Assembly: GCF_018449795.1 (NCBI RefSeq)
Contig: NZ_JAAVVE010000045.1
Location: forward strand, 1-34,799
From: Sphingomonas sp. dw_22
GTDB taxonomy: Bacteria; Pseudomonadota; Alphaproteobacteria; Sphingomonadales; Sphingomonadaceae
DNA length: 34,799 nucleotides
Direction: 5' to 3'
Part shown: in pieces, positions 8,695 to 17,276 of the stretch
How the letters are laid out: every line of letters begins with the position of its first letter
Position numbering within the stretch: the first letter of the stretch is position 1
Notes under the pieces: generated by a model
What the model was told of the DNA's origin: nothing
The model's database searches: none
Seen by the model: only the letters and a program-made list of their open reading frames with translations
Made by a program: the position numbers and the translations under genes

Positions 8695-9528
8695 TCACGC
8701 CTTCAGCCGTTCGGCGTGCCAGGCGACATGATCGGCCAGGAAGGTCGAGACGAAATAATAGCTATGGTCATAGCCCGGCTGGATGCGCTGGGTAAGCGCG
8801 ATCCCGGCGTCGCGGCATGCCGCCTCCAGCGATTCGGGCTTGAGCTGCTCGGTCAGGAACGGATCGGCCGATCCGGTATCGACCAGCAGCTCGGGGACGC
8901 GCGCGCCGTCTTCGATCAGAGCGACCGCGTCATGGGTGCGCCAGGCCGCCCGATCCTCGCCCAGATAGCCGGCCAGCGCCTTCTCGCCCCAGGGCACCTG
9001 GCTCGGCGCCACGATCGGAGAAAAGGCGGAGACGCTGCGGAAGCGGTCGCGATTGCGCAGCGCCACGGTCAGCGCGCCATGCCCGCCCATCGAATGGCCG
9101 GTGATGCCCTGGCGGCCCATGTCGGCGGGGAATTCGGCGCCGATCAGCGCCGGCAATTCGCTTTCGATATAGGTGCGCATCCGGAAATGCGTCGTCCAGG
9201 GCGCCTCGGTCGCGTCGAGATAGAAGCCCGCGCCCTGGCCGAAATCATAGGCCGGGTCGTCCGGCACGCCTTCGCCGCGCGGGGACGTGTCGGGCGCCAC
9301 CAGGATCACGCCATGCTCGGCGCAGGCGGCGCGATACTCGCCCTTCTCGGTGACATTGGCATGGGTGCAGGTGAGGCCCGAGAGGAACCAGAGCACCGGC
9401 AGCTTCGCCCCCTCCCCATGCGGCGGGACATAGACCGAGAAGGTCATGTCGGTACCGGTCGCGGCGGAGGCGTGGCGATATACGCCCTGGACGCCGCCAT
9501 GGGACTTGTTGGTGGAAAGCGTCTCCAT
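8695..9528 (-). CDS. fghA: S-formylglutathione hydrolase
   Basis: This cytoplasmic 277-residue alpha/beta hydrolase splits S-formylglutathione into formate and glutathione, the second step of glutathione-dependent formaldehyde detoxification. The nucleophile elbow is GHSMGG with Ser146. The remaining triad members are most likely Asp222 (TGSADPF) and His255 (GYDHSYYF). The N-terminal PVLWFLSGLTCTHANV is the family's oxyanion-side signature. Length is normal for FrmB/FghA/esterase D. The start has AAAGGA about seven bases upstream, inside the end of purU; only 11 bp separate the two genes. It is the last core gene of the frmA-VOC-purU-fghA operon. Confidence 0.95.
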   Translation of the reverse strand: METLSTNKSHGGVQGVYRHASAATGTDMTFSVYVPPHGEGAKLPVLWFLSGLTCTHANVTEKGEYRAACAEHGVILVAPDTSPRGEGVPDDPAYDFGQGAGFYLDATEAPWTTHFRMRTYIESELPALIGAEFPADMGRQGITGHSMGGHGALTVALRNRDRFRSVSAFSPIVAPSQVPWGEKALAGYLGEDRAAWRTHDAVALIEDGARVPELLVDTGSADPFLTEQLKPESLEAACRDAGIALTQRIQPGYDHSYYFVSTFLADHVAWHAERLKA

Positions 9529-9539
9529 TGCCGGTCCTT

Positions 9540-10388
9540 TCAGCGGAATACGATCGTGCGGATGCCGTTCAGGAACACGCGCCGCGCGCCCACCCAGCGC
9601 ACCGCGCGCGCCAGCACCTGCGCCTCGATGTCGCGGCCGATGCGGATCATCTCGTCCACCGAGGCGCGGTGATCGATCCGCTCGACCGCCTGCTCGATGA
9701 TCGGCCCTTCGTCGAGGTCGCTCGTCACGAAATGGGCGGTCGCGCCGATCAGCTTCACCCCGCGCGCATGGGCGCGGTGATAGGGCCGCGCGCCCTTGAA
9801 GCCGGGCAGGAAGCTGTGATGGATGTTGATGCAGCGCCCCGCCAGCCGATCTGCAAGCTCGGGCGAAAGGATCTGCATGTAGCGCGCGAGGACGAGATAA
9901 TCGGCCTCCAGCGCCTCGAACCGTTCAAGGATCGCGACCTCGCGCGCTTCGGCCTCAGGGGGCAGCAGCGTGAAGGGCAGGCCGTGCCATTCGGTCAGGT
10001 CGCGCAGCACCTCATGGTTCGAGACGACGCCGACGATCTCCACGCCCAGCGATCCGGTCTTCCAGCGATGCAGCAGGTCGTTGAGGCAATGCGATCCGGT
10101 GGAGACCGCCACCAGCACGCGCGGCTGCTCGGCGGCATCGGTCAGGGCCCAGTCGAACCCCATGCTCCCGGCCAGCGGCGCGAACTCGGCGCGCAGCATG
10201 TCGGTATCCAGCGGCGCCCCCGCCGCCTTGAACTCGACCCGCATGAAGAAGCGGCCGGTCTCCAGATCGGCATATTGCTGGCTGTCGAGGATGAAGCCGT
10301 CGCGCGCCGCCAGGAACCCGCTCACCGCCGCGACGATGCCGGGCCGATCGTCGCAGTCGAGCGTCAGGATCCAGATGGGCGGGTTCAT
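9540..10388 (-). CDS. purU: Formyltetrahydrofolate deformylase
   Basis: This enzyme hydrolyses 10-formyl-tetrahydrofolate to formate and tetrahydrofolate. It has 282 residues, with an N-terminal ACT domain (about 5-80, LTLDCDDRPGIVAAVSGFLA) and a formyltransferase-like catalytic domain (about 90-275). Catalytic residues by analogy with PurN are Asn188 and His190 in INIHHSFLPGF and Asp226 in SDLDEGPII. The ATG at 10388 forms an ATGA overlap with the stop of the VOC gene; a start nine codons upstream would overlap more deeply without better support. Its place between frmA and fghA links one-carbon folate turnover to formaldehyde oxidation: both branches end in formate. Confidence 0.95.
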   Translation of the reverse strand: MNPPIWILTLDCDDRPGIVAAVSGFLAARDGFILDSQQYADLETGRFFMRVEFKAAGAPLDTDMLRAEFAPLAGSMGFDWALTDAAEQPRVLVAVSTGSHCLNDLLHRWKTGSLGVEIVGVVSNHEVLRDLTEWHGLPFTLLPPEAEAREVAILERFEALEADYLVLARYMQILSPELADRLAGRCINIHHSFLPGFKGARPYHRAHARGVKLIGATAHFVTSDLDEGPIIEQAVERIDHRASVDEMIRIGRDIEAQVLARAVRWVGARRVFLNGIRTIVFR

Positions 10389-10774
10389 GGCGCGGTGGCG
10401 GGCGTCAGCAGGCACAGCTTGTTGCCCGCGGGATCGCGCAGATAGGCGAGGTAGAGCCGCCGCCCGTCGCCCAGCTCGCGCAGGCCCGGCGGATTCTCGC
10501 AGGTCGTGCCGCCATGGGCGACGCCGATCGCATGCCCGGCCTCCACGGCTTCATATGAAGGCGCAAGGAAGCCGACCGTCCCGCCATTGGCATGCGAGGC
10601 CGAGCCGCCGTCGATCGGCCGCGTCACCATGAAGCGGCCGCCTTTGTGCGTGTAGATCAGGCGGCCCTTGGCATCGATCGCGCCCGGCGGAATGCCCAGC
10701 GCGCCCAGCGTCGCATCGTAAAAGGCCCGCGACGCGTCGAGATCGTCCGCGCCCAGCATCACATGGCTGAACAT
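10385..10774 (-). CDS. VOC (glyoxalase/bleomycin-resistance) family protein
   Basis: A 129-residue protein with the vicinal-oxygen-chelate fold pattern. It opens FSHVMLGADDLDASRAFYDATLGALGI and closes RRLYLAYLRDPAGNKLCLL, the usual C-terminal metal-site strand. The fold binds a divalent metal and typically acts on glutathione adducts or small electrophiles. Substrate is not identifiable from sequence. It lies 15 bp after frmA and its stop overlaps the purU start, so it is translated as part of the formaldehyde operon. A role with a glutathione thiol adduct is therefore a reasonable inference. A GGGGCGGGGA purine run precedes the ATG. Confidence 0.85.
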   Translation of the reverse strand: MFSHVMLGADDLDASRAFYDATLGALGIPPGAIDAKGRLIYTHKGGRFMVTRPIDGGSASHANGGTVGFLAPSYEAVEAGHAIGVAHGGTTCENPPGLRELGDGRRLYLAYLRDPAGNKLCLLTPATAP

Positions 10775-10789
10775 TCCCCGCCCCTTCGC

Positions 10790-11899
<1,110 letters not shown>

Positions 11900-11972
11900 G
11901 GCGACTCCCTCTCAATCGGCTGCGCGGGCCTGATCCGCGAAAGGGCCGTCGCTTGCAAGAGGGCGCGCCGCT

Positions 11973-11996
11973 CGGGCGCCGGCAAACCGGCACCCG
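11973..11996. other. GC-rich hairpin between SDR remnant and frmA
   Basis: Arms CGGGCGCCGG (11973-11982) and CCGGCACCCG (11987-11996) pair over ten positions with one G-T wobble around a four-base loop. No T-run follows on either strand, so this is not a standard intrinsic terminator. It sits in the leader of the frmA operon and may be a remnant of the terminator of the degraded dehydrogenase gene. The function is unproven. Confidence 0.35.
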
Positions 11997-12010
11997 CTCG
12001 AACCGGCCGC

Positions 12011-12181
12011 CTATTCCTGCGGGAAGTCGGCGCTGACGGTCAGATCCTTCCACGGCTCGATATTCTCGCGCATCGCGTCGAGGTGCGACGAGGCGAGCTG
12101 ATAGGCGCCCGATCCCAGCAGCAGGCGCAGCGGCGGCCGGTCGGCGTCGACGGCCCGGACGATCGCCGCGGCGCTCGCCAC
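12011..12181 (-). pseudogene. 3' remnant of a short-chain dehydrogenase/reductase gene
   Basis: The frame reading down from 12181 encodes 56 residues ending in TAG at 12011. It begins VASAAAIVRAV, continues with RPPLRLLLGSGAYQLASS, and ends NIEPWKDLTVSADFPQE. This matches the usual C-terminus of SDR oxidoreductases, where AIV(R/K)AV, PPLRLLLG and W..VT.S.DFP recur. An in-frame TAG stands directly upstream at 12182-12184, and no Rossmann-fold part or catalytic YxxxK is present anywhere nearby. The 5' three quarters of the gene have therefore been lost. The break coincides with the hairpin at 12184 and the start of AT-richer DNA, so it probably marks an old insertion or deletion point. Confidence 0.7.
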
Positions 12182-12183
12182 CT

Positions 12184-12218
12184 AGCCCGGTGCCCGCCAT
12201 AGGACCGGGCTTCTTTTT
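12184..12218 (+). terminator. Orphan intrinsic terminator-like hairpin
   Basis: Perfect 8-bp arms AGCCCGGT (12184-12191) and ACCGGGCT (12204-12211) enclose a 12-base loop and are followed by TCTTTTT on the plus strand. By shape this terminates plus-strand transcription, but no plus-strand gene lies upstream in the window. It may be left over from DNA lost at the dehydrogenase break, or may act against antisense transcription. It could also insulate the end of the minus-strand gene at 12253. Confidence 0.6.
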
Positions 12219-12252
12219 GCGCCTTGCCGGAAGATCAATCGGAACCGTCGAA

Positions 12253-12948
12253 TTAGCCGAAGGCGAGGCTTGGATCGCGCTGTGTCGCAAACTTCCACGC
12301 GGTGACTGCTATGCTCGCTGTCAGAACAAGGGTTGCCGCCGAAACCACGGCCCCTGCAATAGCCAATAGCGCAGCCTCGCCCACGTTCGACGCCGACGAC
12401 ATATTCGGAACAAGTTTGTTAACGCTGCTCGCCGCAAAAAATACCAACACTAGCGACCAACGATAACCGCGTGTTGCTTTGACAACGCGCGCAGGATTAA
12501 CGAACACTCTGGATAAACCTTGAGCAATCGGCCACGCGGGCAAGAATGCAATCACAAGAACGCCGAAAATGAGAACTGCTAGTGCAAATGTTAGAAGCAC
12601 GTTCGCATTCTCGCGCGAAGCGTAAACCAACATAGCCAAACCGGAGAAGATCGGAACGAAGGTTGCAATAGTCATGCCGGTAAATCTGAGAAAACCACCG
12701 GACGAAAAAGGCTTGTCTATCATAGCCATGGTCGTCGCGTATCCAGCCACCAGCCATACGCAGATGACGAAGGCGAACGCAGCATAATCAATATCGGTTG
12801 GGGTCGGCCCTAAACTCCAATGGGCTAGATCGGCTGCGGCGGACAAAGCGCCCGCTGTCGCCGCATATATAAGCCCGCGCTTGGGGACCGATCCGAATTC
12901 GCCCATCGTGCGCGTGAAGAAGTCCTGAAAGGTCGCCCCGCTTGCCAT
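12253..12948 (-). CDS. Hypothetical polytopic membrane protein
   Basis: I do not recognise a family. The 231-residue protein has about five hydrophobic segments: one starting AAFAFVICVWLVAGYATTMA; one starting FTGMTIATFVPIFSGLAMLV; one starting LLTFALAVLIFGVLVIAFLP; WSLVLVFFAASSV; and one starting ALLAIAGAVVSAATLVLTAS. A cytoplasmic-looking basic loop (NPARVVKATRGYR) lies between the third and fourth. Base composition is clearly AT-richer than the flanking chromosome, which suggests acquisition. It sits between the truncated dehydrogenase and the island's left attachment site. No strong ribosome-binding site precedes the ATG at 12948, so the start is uncertain. The 155 bases from 12949 to the tRNA fragment hold nothing I recognise. 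Confidence 0.6.
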   Translation of the reverse strand: MASGATFQDFFTRTMGEFGSVPKRGLIYAATAGALSAAADLAHWSLGPTPTDIDYAAFAFVICVWLVAGYATTMAMIDKPFSSGGFLRFTGMTIATFVPIFSGLAMLVYASRENANVLLTFALAVLIFGVLVIAFLPAWPIAQGLSRVFVNPARVVKATRGYRWSLVLVFFAASSVNKLVPNMSSASNVGEAALLAIAGAVVSAATLVLTASIAVTAWKFATQRDPSLAFG

Positions 12949-13103
12949 TTCGCCAACCTGAACGACGTGCAGCCACGTCGCAATAAAAGGATGAGCCGAA
13001 ACCGTCCAATCGTCCTTTGCTGGTCCTTTCTCGCGCGCCCTACCGATGACCTACCGGCGATCCCCCGGAGGGGTTCGTTAAACCGTTGATTTTCAAGGGA
13101 GAA

Positions 13104-13150
13104 AATGGTGCTGCCGGTGAGGATTGAACTCACGACCTCAGCCTTACCAA
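13104..13150 (-). other. Displaced tRNA-Thr 3' fragment, left attachment site
   Basis: Read on the minus strand, this is the anticodon loop to CCA end of a tRNA-Thr. It shares 18 consecutive bases with the intact tRNA (13133-13150 against 31659-31676) and a second block of 15 bases at the acceptor end (13103-13117 against 31629-31643). The T-arm between them differs: here the stem is GTGAG/CTCAC with loop TTCAATC, while the intact gene has GAGGG/CCCTC with loop TTCGATC. Homology stops abruptly at 13150, inside the anticodon arm, so this is a fragment and not a functional tRNA. Confidence 0.85.
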
Positions 13151-13327
13151 CGAGCCTGACCGGCTTCGATCGACCACTACCGATTACGATGAAACAGGAT
13201 TTGTGTCAACAAATCAGTGTTATTACACGCCGCAGCGCGACTGAGCACGCTCCAGAAGGGTAGCGTCAAGCCTACATATCGCGTATAAAGAAGGGGATTT
13301 TGGGAATATGTAAGCAAGAGATGCGGC

Positions 13328-14623
13328 ATGCGGAAGCTGACCAAAACCACCGTGGACGCGATCGCCGTCCCGAAAAATGGGCAGGTATTTCTGTGGGATA
13401 GTGAGGTTCGCAACTTCGGCGTGCGGGTCAGCCAAGGCGGTGCGAAGGCGTTCGTCGTCCAATATCGAAATGCCGAGGGGCGTTCCCGGCGCATGACGAT
13501 CGGCCGGGTTGGCATTCTCACGGTCGATGAGGCTCGCAAGCTGGCGAGGATGCACTTGGGTCGCGTCGCTTGGGGCGAGGATCCGGCGGCCGACAAGCGA
13601 GGCAGACGCGAGGCGCCCTCCGTGGCAGACGTCTGCGATTGGTATCTCGAGGAAGCCGAGTCCGGACGGCTGCTGGGCCGACGCAATCGACCGATCAAGG
13701 ACTCGACCCTCTACATGGACCGCTCCAGGATCGAGCGGCACATCAAGCCCCTCTTGGGCTCGCGGAAAGTCGCATCGCTCAACACAGCCGACATTTCGAG
13801 GATGCAGGCCGATATCGCGGCGGGCAAGACGGCAGTATCGCGCCGAAGTGGGCGCGGTCGCTTCTCGGCCGGCGGGGCGGGGGCCGCAGCACGAACGGTC
13901 AGCACGCTCCAGGCCATTTTCGCACATGCCAAGCGCCTCAACGTTATCGAAGACAACCCCGCGGTCGGGGTTCGCCGACTGGCCGGCAATCGTCGAGAGC
14001 GTCGGCTTAGCGCACAAGAGCTCGCGCAGTTCGGCGAGGCGATGCGGGAGTTGGTGGAGTTCGGTGAAGCCCGCAAAGGCCTCGATCTAGTGCGCTTGAT
14101 CGCCGTAACGGGATTCAGGCTGAACGAAGCCCAAGGCATCCGCAGGCCCTGGGTCGATCAGCAAAATGCCGTCATCACATTGCCCGACACCAAGAGCGAC
14201 GGTCAGCGCCGGCCTGTCGGCCGCGAGGCGATCCGGATTATCGCGGCACAGCCTGGATACCCTGATAGCGACTATGTCTTTCCGGCCGAGCTGAGTCGCA
14301 ACTTCTATCGGCAGGGCCCGGATGTCATTCTCCGGATCGTCAAGAGAGCCCGCCTGGAGAATGTCACGGCGCATACGCTTCGCCACACGTTCGGCAGCGT
14401 GGCAGGCGATCTGGGTTTCTCAGAGCTGACCATCGCCGCCATGCTGGGGCATGGAAAGCGTGGGGTAACCCAGGGCTATATCCACATCGACGAAGCTTTG
14501 CGGCTCGCGATCGAATGCACCTCTCGCAAGATCGCCGAGCTGCTCGACGGCGTTAGCACCACGGTCGCCCCCTTTGCGACGCTGAAGGAGGCGTTCGAGT
14601 ATCTCGAAGTGGAGCCGGGCTAG
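13328..14623 (+). CDS. Tyrosine site-specific integrase (DUF4102-type)
   Basis: A 431-residue tyrosine recombinase, the likely integrase of the island. Residues 1-90 form the arm-binding DUF4102 domain (FLWDSEVRNFGVRVSQGGAKAF, then RRMTIGRVGILTVDEARKLA). Residues about 98-215 form the SAM-like core-binding domain. The catalytic domain carries Arg264 (TGFRLNEA), His349 and Arg352 (HTLRHTFGS), His375 (LGHGKRG) and nucleophile Tyr384 (TQGYIHID), so it appears active. Its position beside the tRNA-Thr fragment and the inward orientation are typical of tRNA-targeted islands. The upstream 13151-13327 region is AT-rich and contains TATAAA at 13284-13289, a possible -10 box without a clear -35. Confidence 0.95.
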   Translation: MRKLTKTTVDAIAVPKNGQVFLWDSEVRNFGVRVSQGGAKAFVVQYRNAEGRSRRMTIGRVGILTVDEARKLARMHLGRVAWGEDPAADKRGRREAPSVADVCDWYLEEAESGRLLGRRNRPIKDSTLYMDRSRIERHIKPLLGSRKVASLNTADISRMQADIAAGKTAVSRRSGRGRFSAGGAGAAARTVSTLQAIFAHAKRLNVIEDNPAVGVRRLAGNRRERRLSAQELAQFGEAMRELVEFGEARKGLDLVRLIAVTGFRLNEAQGIRRPWVDQQNAVITLPDTKSDGQRRPVGREAIRIIAAQPGYPDSDYVFPAELSRNFYRQGPDVILRIVKRARLENVTAHTLRHTFGSVAGDLGFSELTIAAMLGHGKRGVTQGYIHIDEALRLAIECTSRKIAELLDGVSTTVAPFATLKEAFEYLEVEPG

Positions 14624-14638
14624 GATCCAAGCGTGCGA

Positions 14639-16642
14639 TCAGGCCGCCTCCCAGACACGGTTCAGGATTTGCGCAGCCAGTGCCGCCTTGTCCTGGGGCA
14701 GGAAGCGCCCATAATGCTTGGCGACGATATCCGGTGTGTCCTGAATGGCGTAGCGCGCTTGCTCGTATGACCCGGTCTGCTTGAGAATATGCGTTGCCAG
14801 GACATCCCGCACATTGTGCGGTCCGTGGGGAAGCAGACCTTCGATGGCGCCGCGTTCGGTATAGGGATTATAGACACCGTACCGCTGCGTGATCAGCCGC
14901 CACGCCTCGTAGAAAGTGCATTGGTTGTATGACGCGTCCCTGCTCGTTTTCTTGACGGTTTTGACGAAGAAGGTGCCGGGATCGGGAGATCCGTTGAGGA
15001 GGATGCTCCGATGTTTTCGCACATAAGCATCGATATGCTCGTAGAGCCCGCCCAGATTCGGCAGCATCAAGCGAAACGGCTTGTTGCCGAAGAAGGACGA
15101 ACCCGAGTTTTTGAAAGCGACGGCGGGGATAAGGACTTCCCACCCCTTCTCGCGCTCGTTCCAGCGCAGCTCGCCGCGCTTTTGCGCTTCCAACTGCCGT
15201 TCGGTCGCCGGCAGCTTGCCGCGAGGGCATAACAGCAATTGGCGCAGGTTCTTCTGGCGAATGCCCAGATGAAGACCGAGGCGCAAAATCAGGAAGGAGC
15301 GTACGGCCTCCGCGGCTGCACGTGGATAGCGGCGCGAATCCGGCATCAACCGCAAAATCTCCTCGGTGATACGGCGATATTCACCGACCGGGCTATCCGC
15401 TTCCAGCACGGGCATGATCGGCTCGAAGGGATCGCGGTGGACCCGGGCCACCCTCTGAATTTCCTTCGAACGCGCGATCCCGTGCTGGTGGAAGGTGTCG
15501 CAGGCGCCATCCCAATCCGCGAGCGCGGCATCGATGTCGGCACACGAGAGCAGGCCCGGGATGGGGCGCAAGCGCCGACCGAGCTGAGGGCTTTGGCGTA
15601 GCCAACCGGTTCCGTTGCGCGTCAGCGCCAGGCCCAGCTGGAGCATGTTCACTTCCCACACGGTGTAGAAGCCGCGCTTGCGCTCTCGCCATTGGATGTA
15701 CCAGTCCCACACCGCGGGAAACACCAGCAATGCCATGCCGAGATTGGTGAGCGGCACACCTTTGCCCGCAACCGGCCCTTTGGGCGCCGCGGCCAAAGCG
15801 CCGAACAACAGGCCCAGATGCTCGATCTTCTGCAACGCCGTTTGCTCGTTCCACACGCCGTGCCGCTGGAATCCGAGGTCGGTGAGCGTCGATGTCTTGA
15901 AGCGGATGAGATGGGCGACCTCGTTCGCCAGCGCGCGGGGCGCGTCCACGGCGGTGGCCTTGAGCTCCAGCTCGACATCGTCGAGCTGCTCGTCTTCGAT
16001 GTCCGGATCCAGCGAAGTTCTGCGCTTCCTGCCCGTCAGTTCGGGAAAGCGGATCGCATAGCGATGCTTCATCGCTTCGACTTGGAAGCGGCGATAGTCG
16101 GTCGCACCGGAGATGATGACGGTCCTGACCCATTCGAGGATCGTTTCCCGCTCGGCGGCGGGGCGATCGTCGAAATCGTCGGGCAAGTGCCAGGCGAGCC
16201 GCCGCCGTTCGGCCGGCTCGATCCCATACAACTTCGTATGTCCGGTGGCGGCTCGGCTGGCATGGGGCAGCTTGGCTTTGAAGTAACGCGACGGCAGACG
16301 ATAGCGCCACTCGATCCGCGCCAGCATTTCCATGCTGGCGACCGCGCGCGGTGCCTTTTTGCCCGACATCCATTGCACGATCGTCTTGCGATCGAAGCGA
16401 TCCTCGGGGCGGACGATGGCGCGATGGAGATGCCATGCGCTATCGTCATGCCGCTCCATGTGAAGCGTCAGCGCTTCGTGGAATGTGTCCGGCTCGACCC
16501 AGACCTTCGATTTCGGCATCGGGAAATCGACGATGGGGCGTGGTGCCATGCCGCGCTTTTTCGGCGAAGCGTCGACATTGGTGGCAGGCGTAACCGATAT
16601 TGGGTTCGGCGCAGTACGCCGACGCGGAGGCTTCGAGATCAT
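14639..16642 (-). CDS. Large tyrosine-recombinase-like protein (667 aa)
   Basis: The C-terminal third has the order expected of a tyrosine recombinase: an Arg in LHLGIRQKNLRQL, a Lys in PAVAFKNSG, His609 and Arg612 in GPHNVRDVLATHI, and a candidate nucleophile Tyr644 in AKHYGRFLP, 23 residues from the end. The first 400 or so residues are unlike ordinary integrase N-termini and contain no domain I can name. A segment near residues 75-110 (FDRKTIVQWMSGKKAPR) looks like a helix-turn-helix. The gene converges on the island integrase with 15 bp between stops. The ATG at 16642 is preferred over a TTG at 16663; neither has a strong ribosome-binding site. It could be a second integrase, a resolution enzyme, or one member of a multi-recombinase set. 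Confidence 0.7.
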   Translation of the reverse strand: MISKPPRRRTAPNPISVTPATNVDASPKKRGMAPRPIVDFPMPKSKVWVEPDTFHEALTLHMERHDDSAWHLHRAIVRPEDRFDRKTIVQWMSGKKAPRAVASMEMLARIEWRYRLPSRYFKAKLPHASRAATGHTKLYGIEPAERRRLAWHLPDDFDDRPAAERETILEWVRTVIISGATDYRRFQVEAMKHRYAIRFPELTGRKRRTSLDPDIEDEQLDDVELELKATAVDAPRALANEVAHLIRFKTSTLTDLGFQRHGVWNEQTALQKIEHLGLLFGALAAAPKGPVAGKGVPLTNLGMALLVFPAVWDWYIQWRERKRGFYTVWEVNMLQLGLALTRNGTGWLRQSPQLGRRLRPIPGLLSCADIDAALADWDGACDTFHQHGIARSKEIQRVARVHRDPFEPIMPVLEADSPVGEYRRITEEILRLMPDSRRYPRAAAEAVRSFLILRLGLHLGIRQKNLRQLLLCPRGKLPATERQLEAQKRGELRWNEREKGWEVLIPAVAFKNSGSSFFGNKPFRLMLPNLGGLYEHIDAYVRKHRSILLNGSPDPGTFFVKTVKKTSRDASYNQCTFYEAWRLITQRYGVYNPYTERGAIEGLLPHGPHNVRDVLATHILKQTGSYEQARYAIQDTPDIVAKHYGRFLPQDKAALAAQILNRVWEAA

Positions 16643-16931
16643 GAAATAGAGCAGGTCCTGCAATCATTTTTGCCGGATCGAATCCGGACGCACTCTGTAC
16701 CGCGATCAGATCGTTACGGAAGCGGAATCAGTGAACGAGACCATAACTGGTGAACGCCTGCCGGCTGTCCCTAGGCAATTATAGTGCGAAGTCCGCTCGA
16801 AAAGCGGAGTTGCCAATATGGTTTCCGCGCAGCGGCAGGATCGCTGATCTGCTCCATCTCGAGGAATCGGTTTTACGGGAACTTGATCTTTGGAAACTTC
16901 ATGATACATAAAGTAGCGATAACGGAAAGCG

Positions 16932-17276
16932 ATGTTTCCAATGCCTACGCCGCATCACCCCTCGATCGCTGTCCGCCGGGCGCTTAGAAAGCTCGGCCAG
17001 GACATCCATGACGCCCGTCGCCGTCGGGGGCTTCCGGCGGAGGTGGTAGCCGAGCGCGCCTTTACCACGCGGCCGACTCTGCGCCGGATCGAACAGGGCG
17101 ATCATAGCGTGGGCATGGGCATTTACGCCGCTGTGCTTCAGGCCCTCGGATTGCTCGACGGTCTGGAGCAGGTCGCCGATCCATCCAACGATACCGTGGG
17201 CCTGGCCCTGTCGTCCGAAGCGCTGCCGGAGCGTGTCCGGCTGCGCCGGCGGAAGGCGACGAACGATGCCGGATGA
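16932..17276 (+). CDS. hipB: HipB-like XRE-family antitoxin/repressor
   Basis: A 114-residue DNA-binding protein. The helix-turn-helix spans about residues 17-70 (LRKLGQDIHDARRRRGLPAE, then TTRPTLRRIEQGDHSVGMG). A basic C-terminal tail (RVRLRRRKATNDAG) may contact HipA or DNA. It is followed by, and overlaps by 11 bp, a HipA kinase gene, so its role as the antitoxin and autorepressor is well supported by context. GGAA lies about eight bases before the ATG. The 289-bp divergent region from 16643 to 16931 must hold the promoters of this gene and of the large recombinase; I see no unambiguous -35/-10 pair there. Confidence 0.8.
   Translation: MFPMPTPHHPSIAVRRALRKLGQDIHDARRRRGLPAEVVAERAFTTRPTLRRIEQGDHSVGMGIYAAVLQALGLLDGLEQVADPSNDTVGLALSSEALPERVRLRRRKATNDAG

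Noticed and set aside
7046..8731. Long plus-strand frame opposite the DUF1440 and TraB/GumN genes
   Set aside because: No domain content; both minus-strand genes below it have clear family motifs and starts.
12184..12218. tRNA or small RNA at the hairpin
   Set aside because: Only a single stem-loop with a T-run is present; there is no cloverleaf or further conserved structure.
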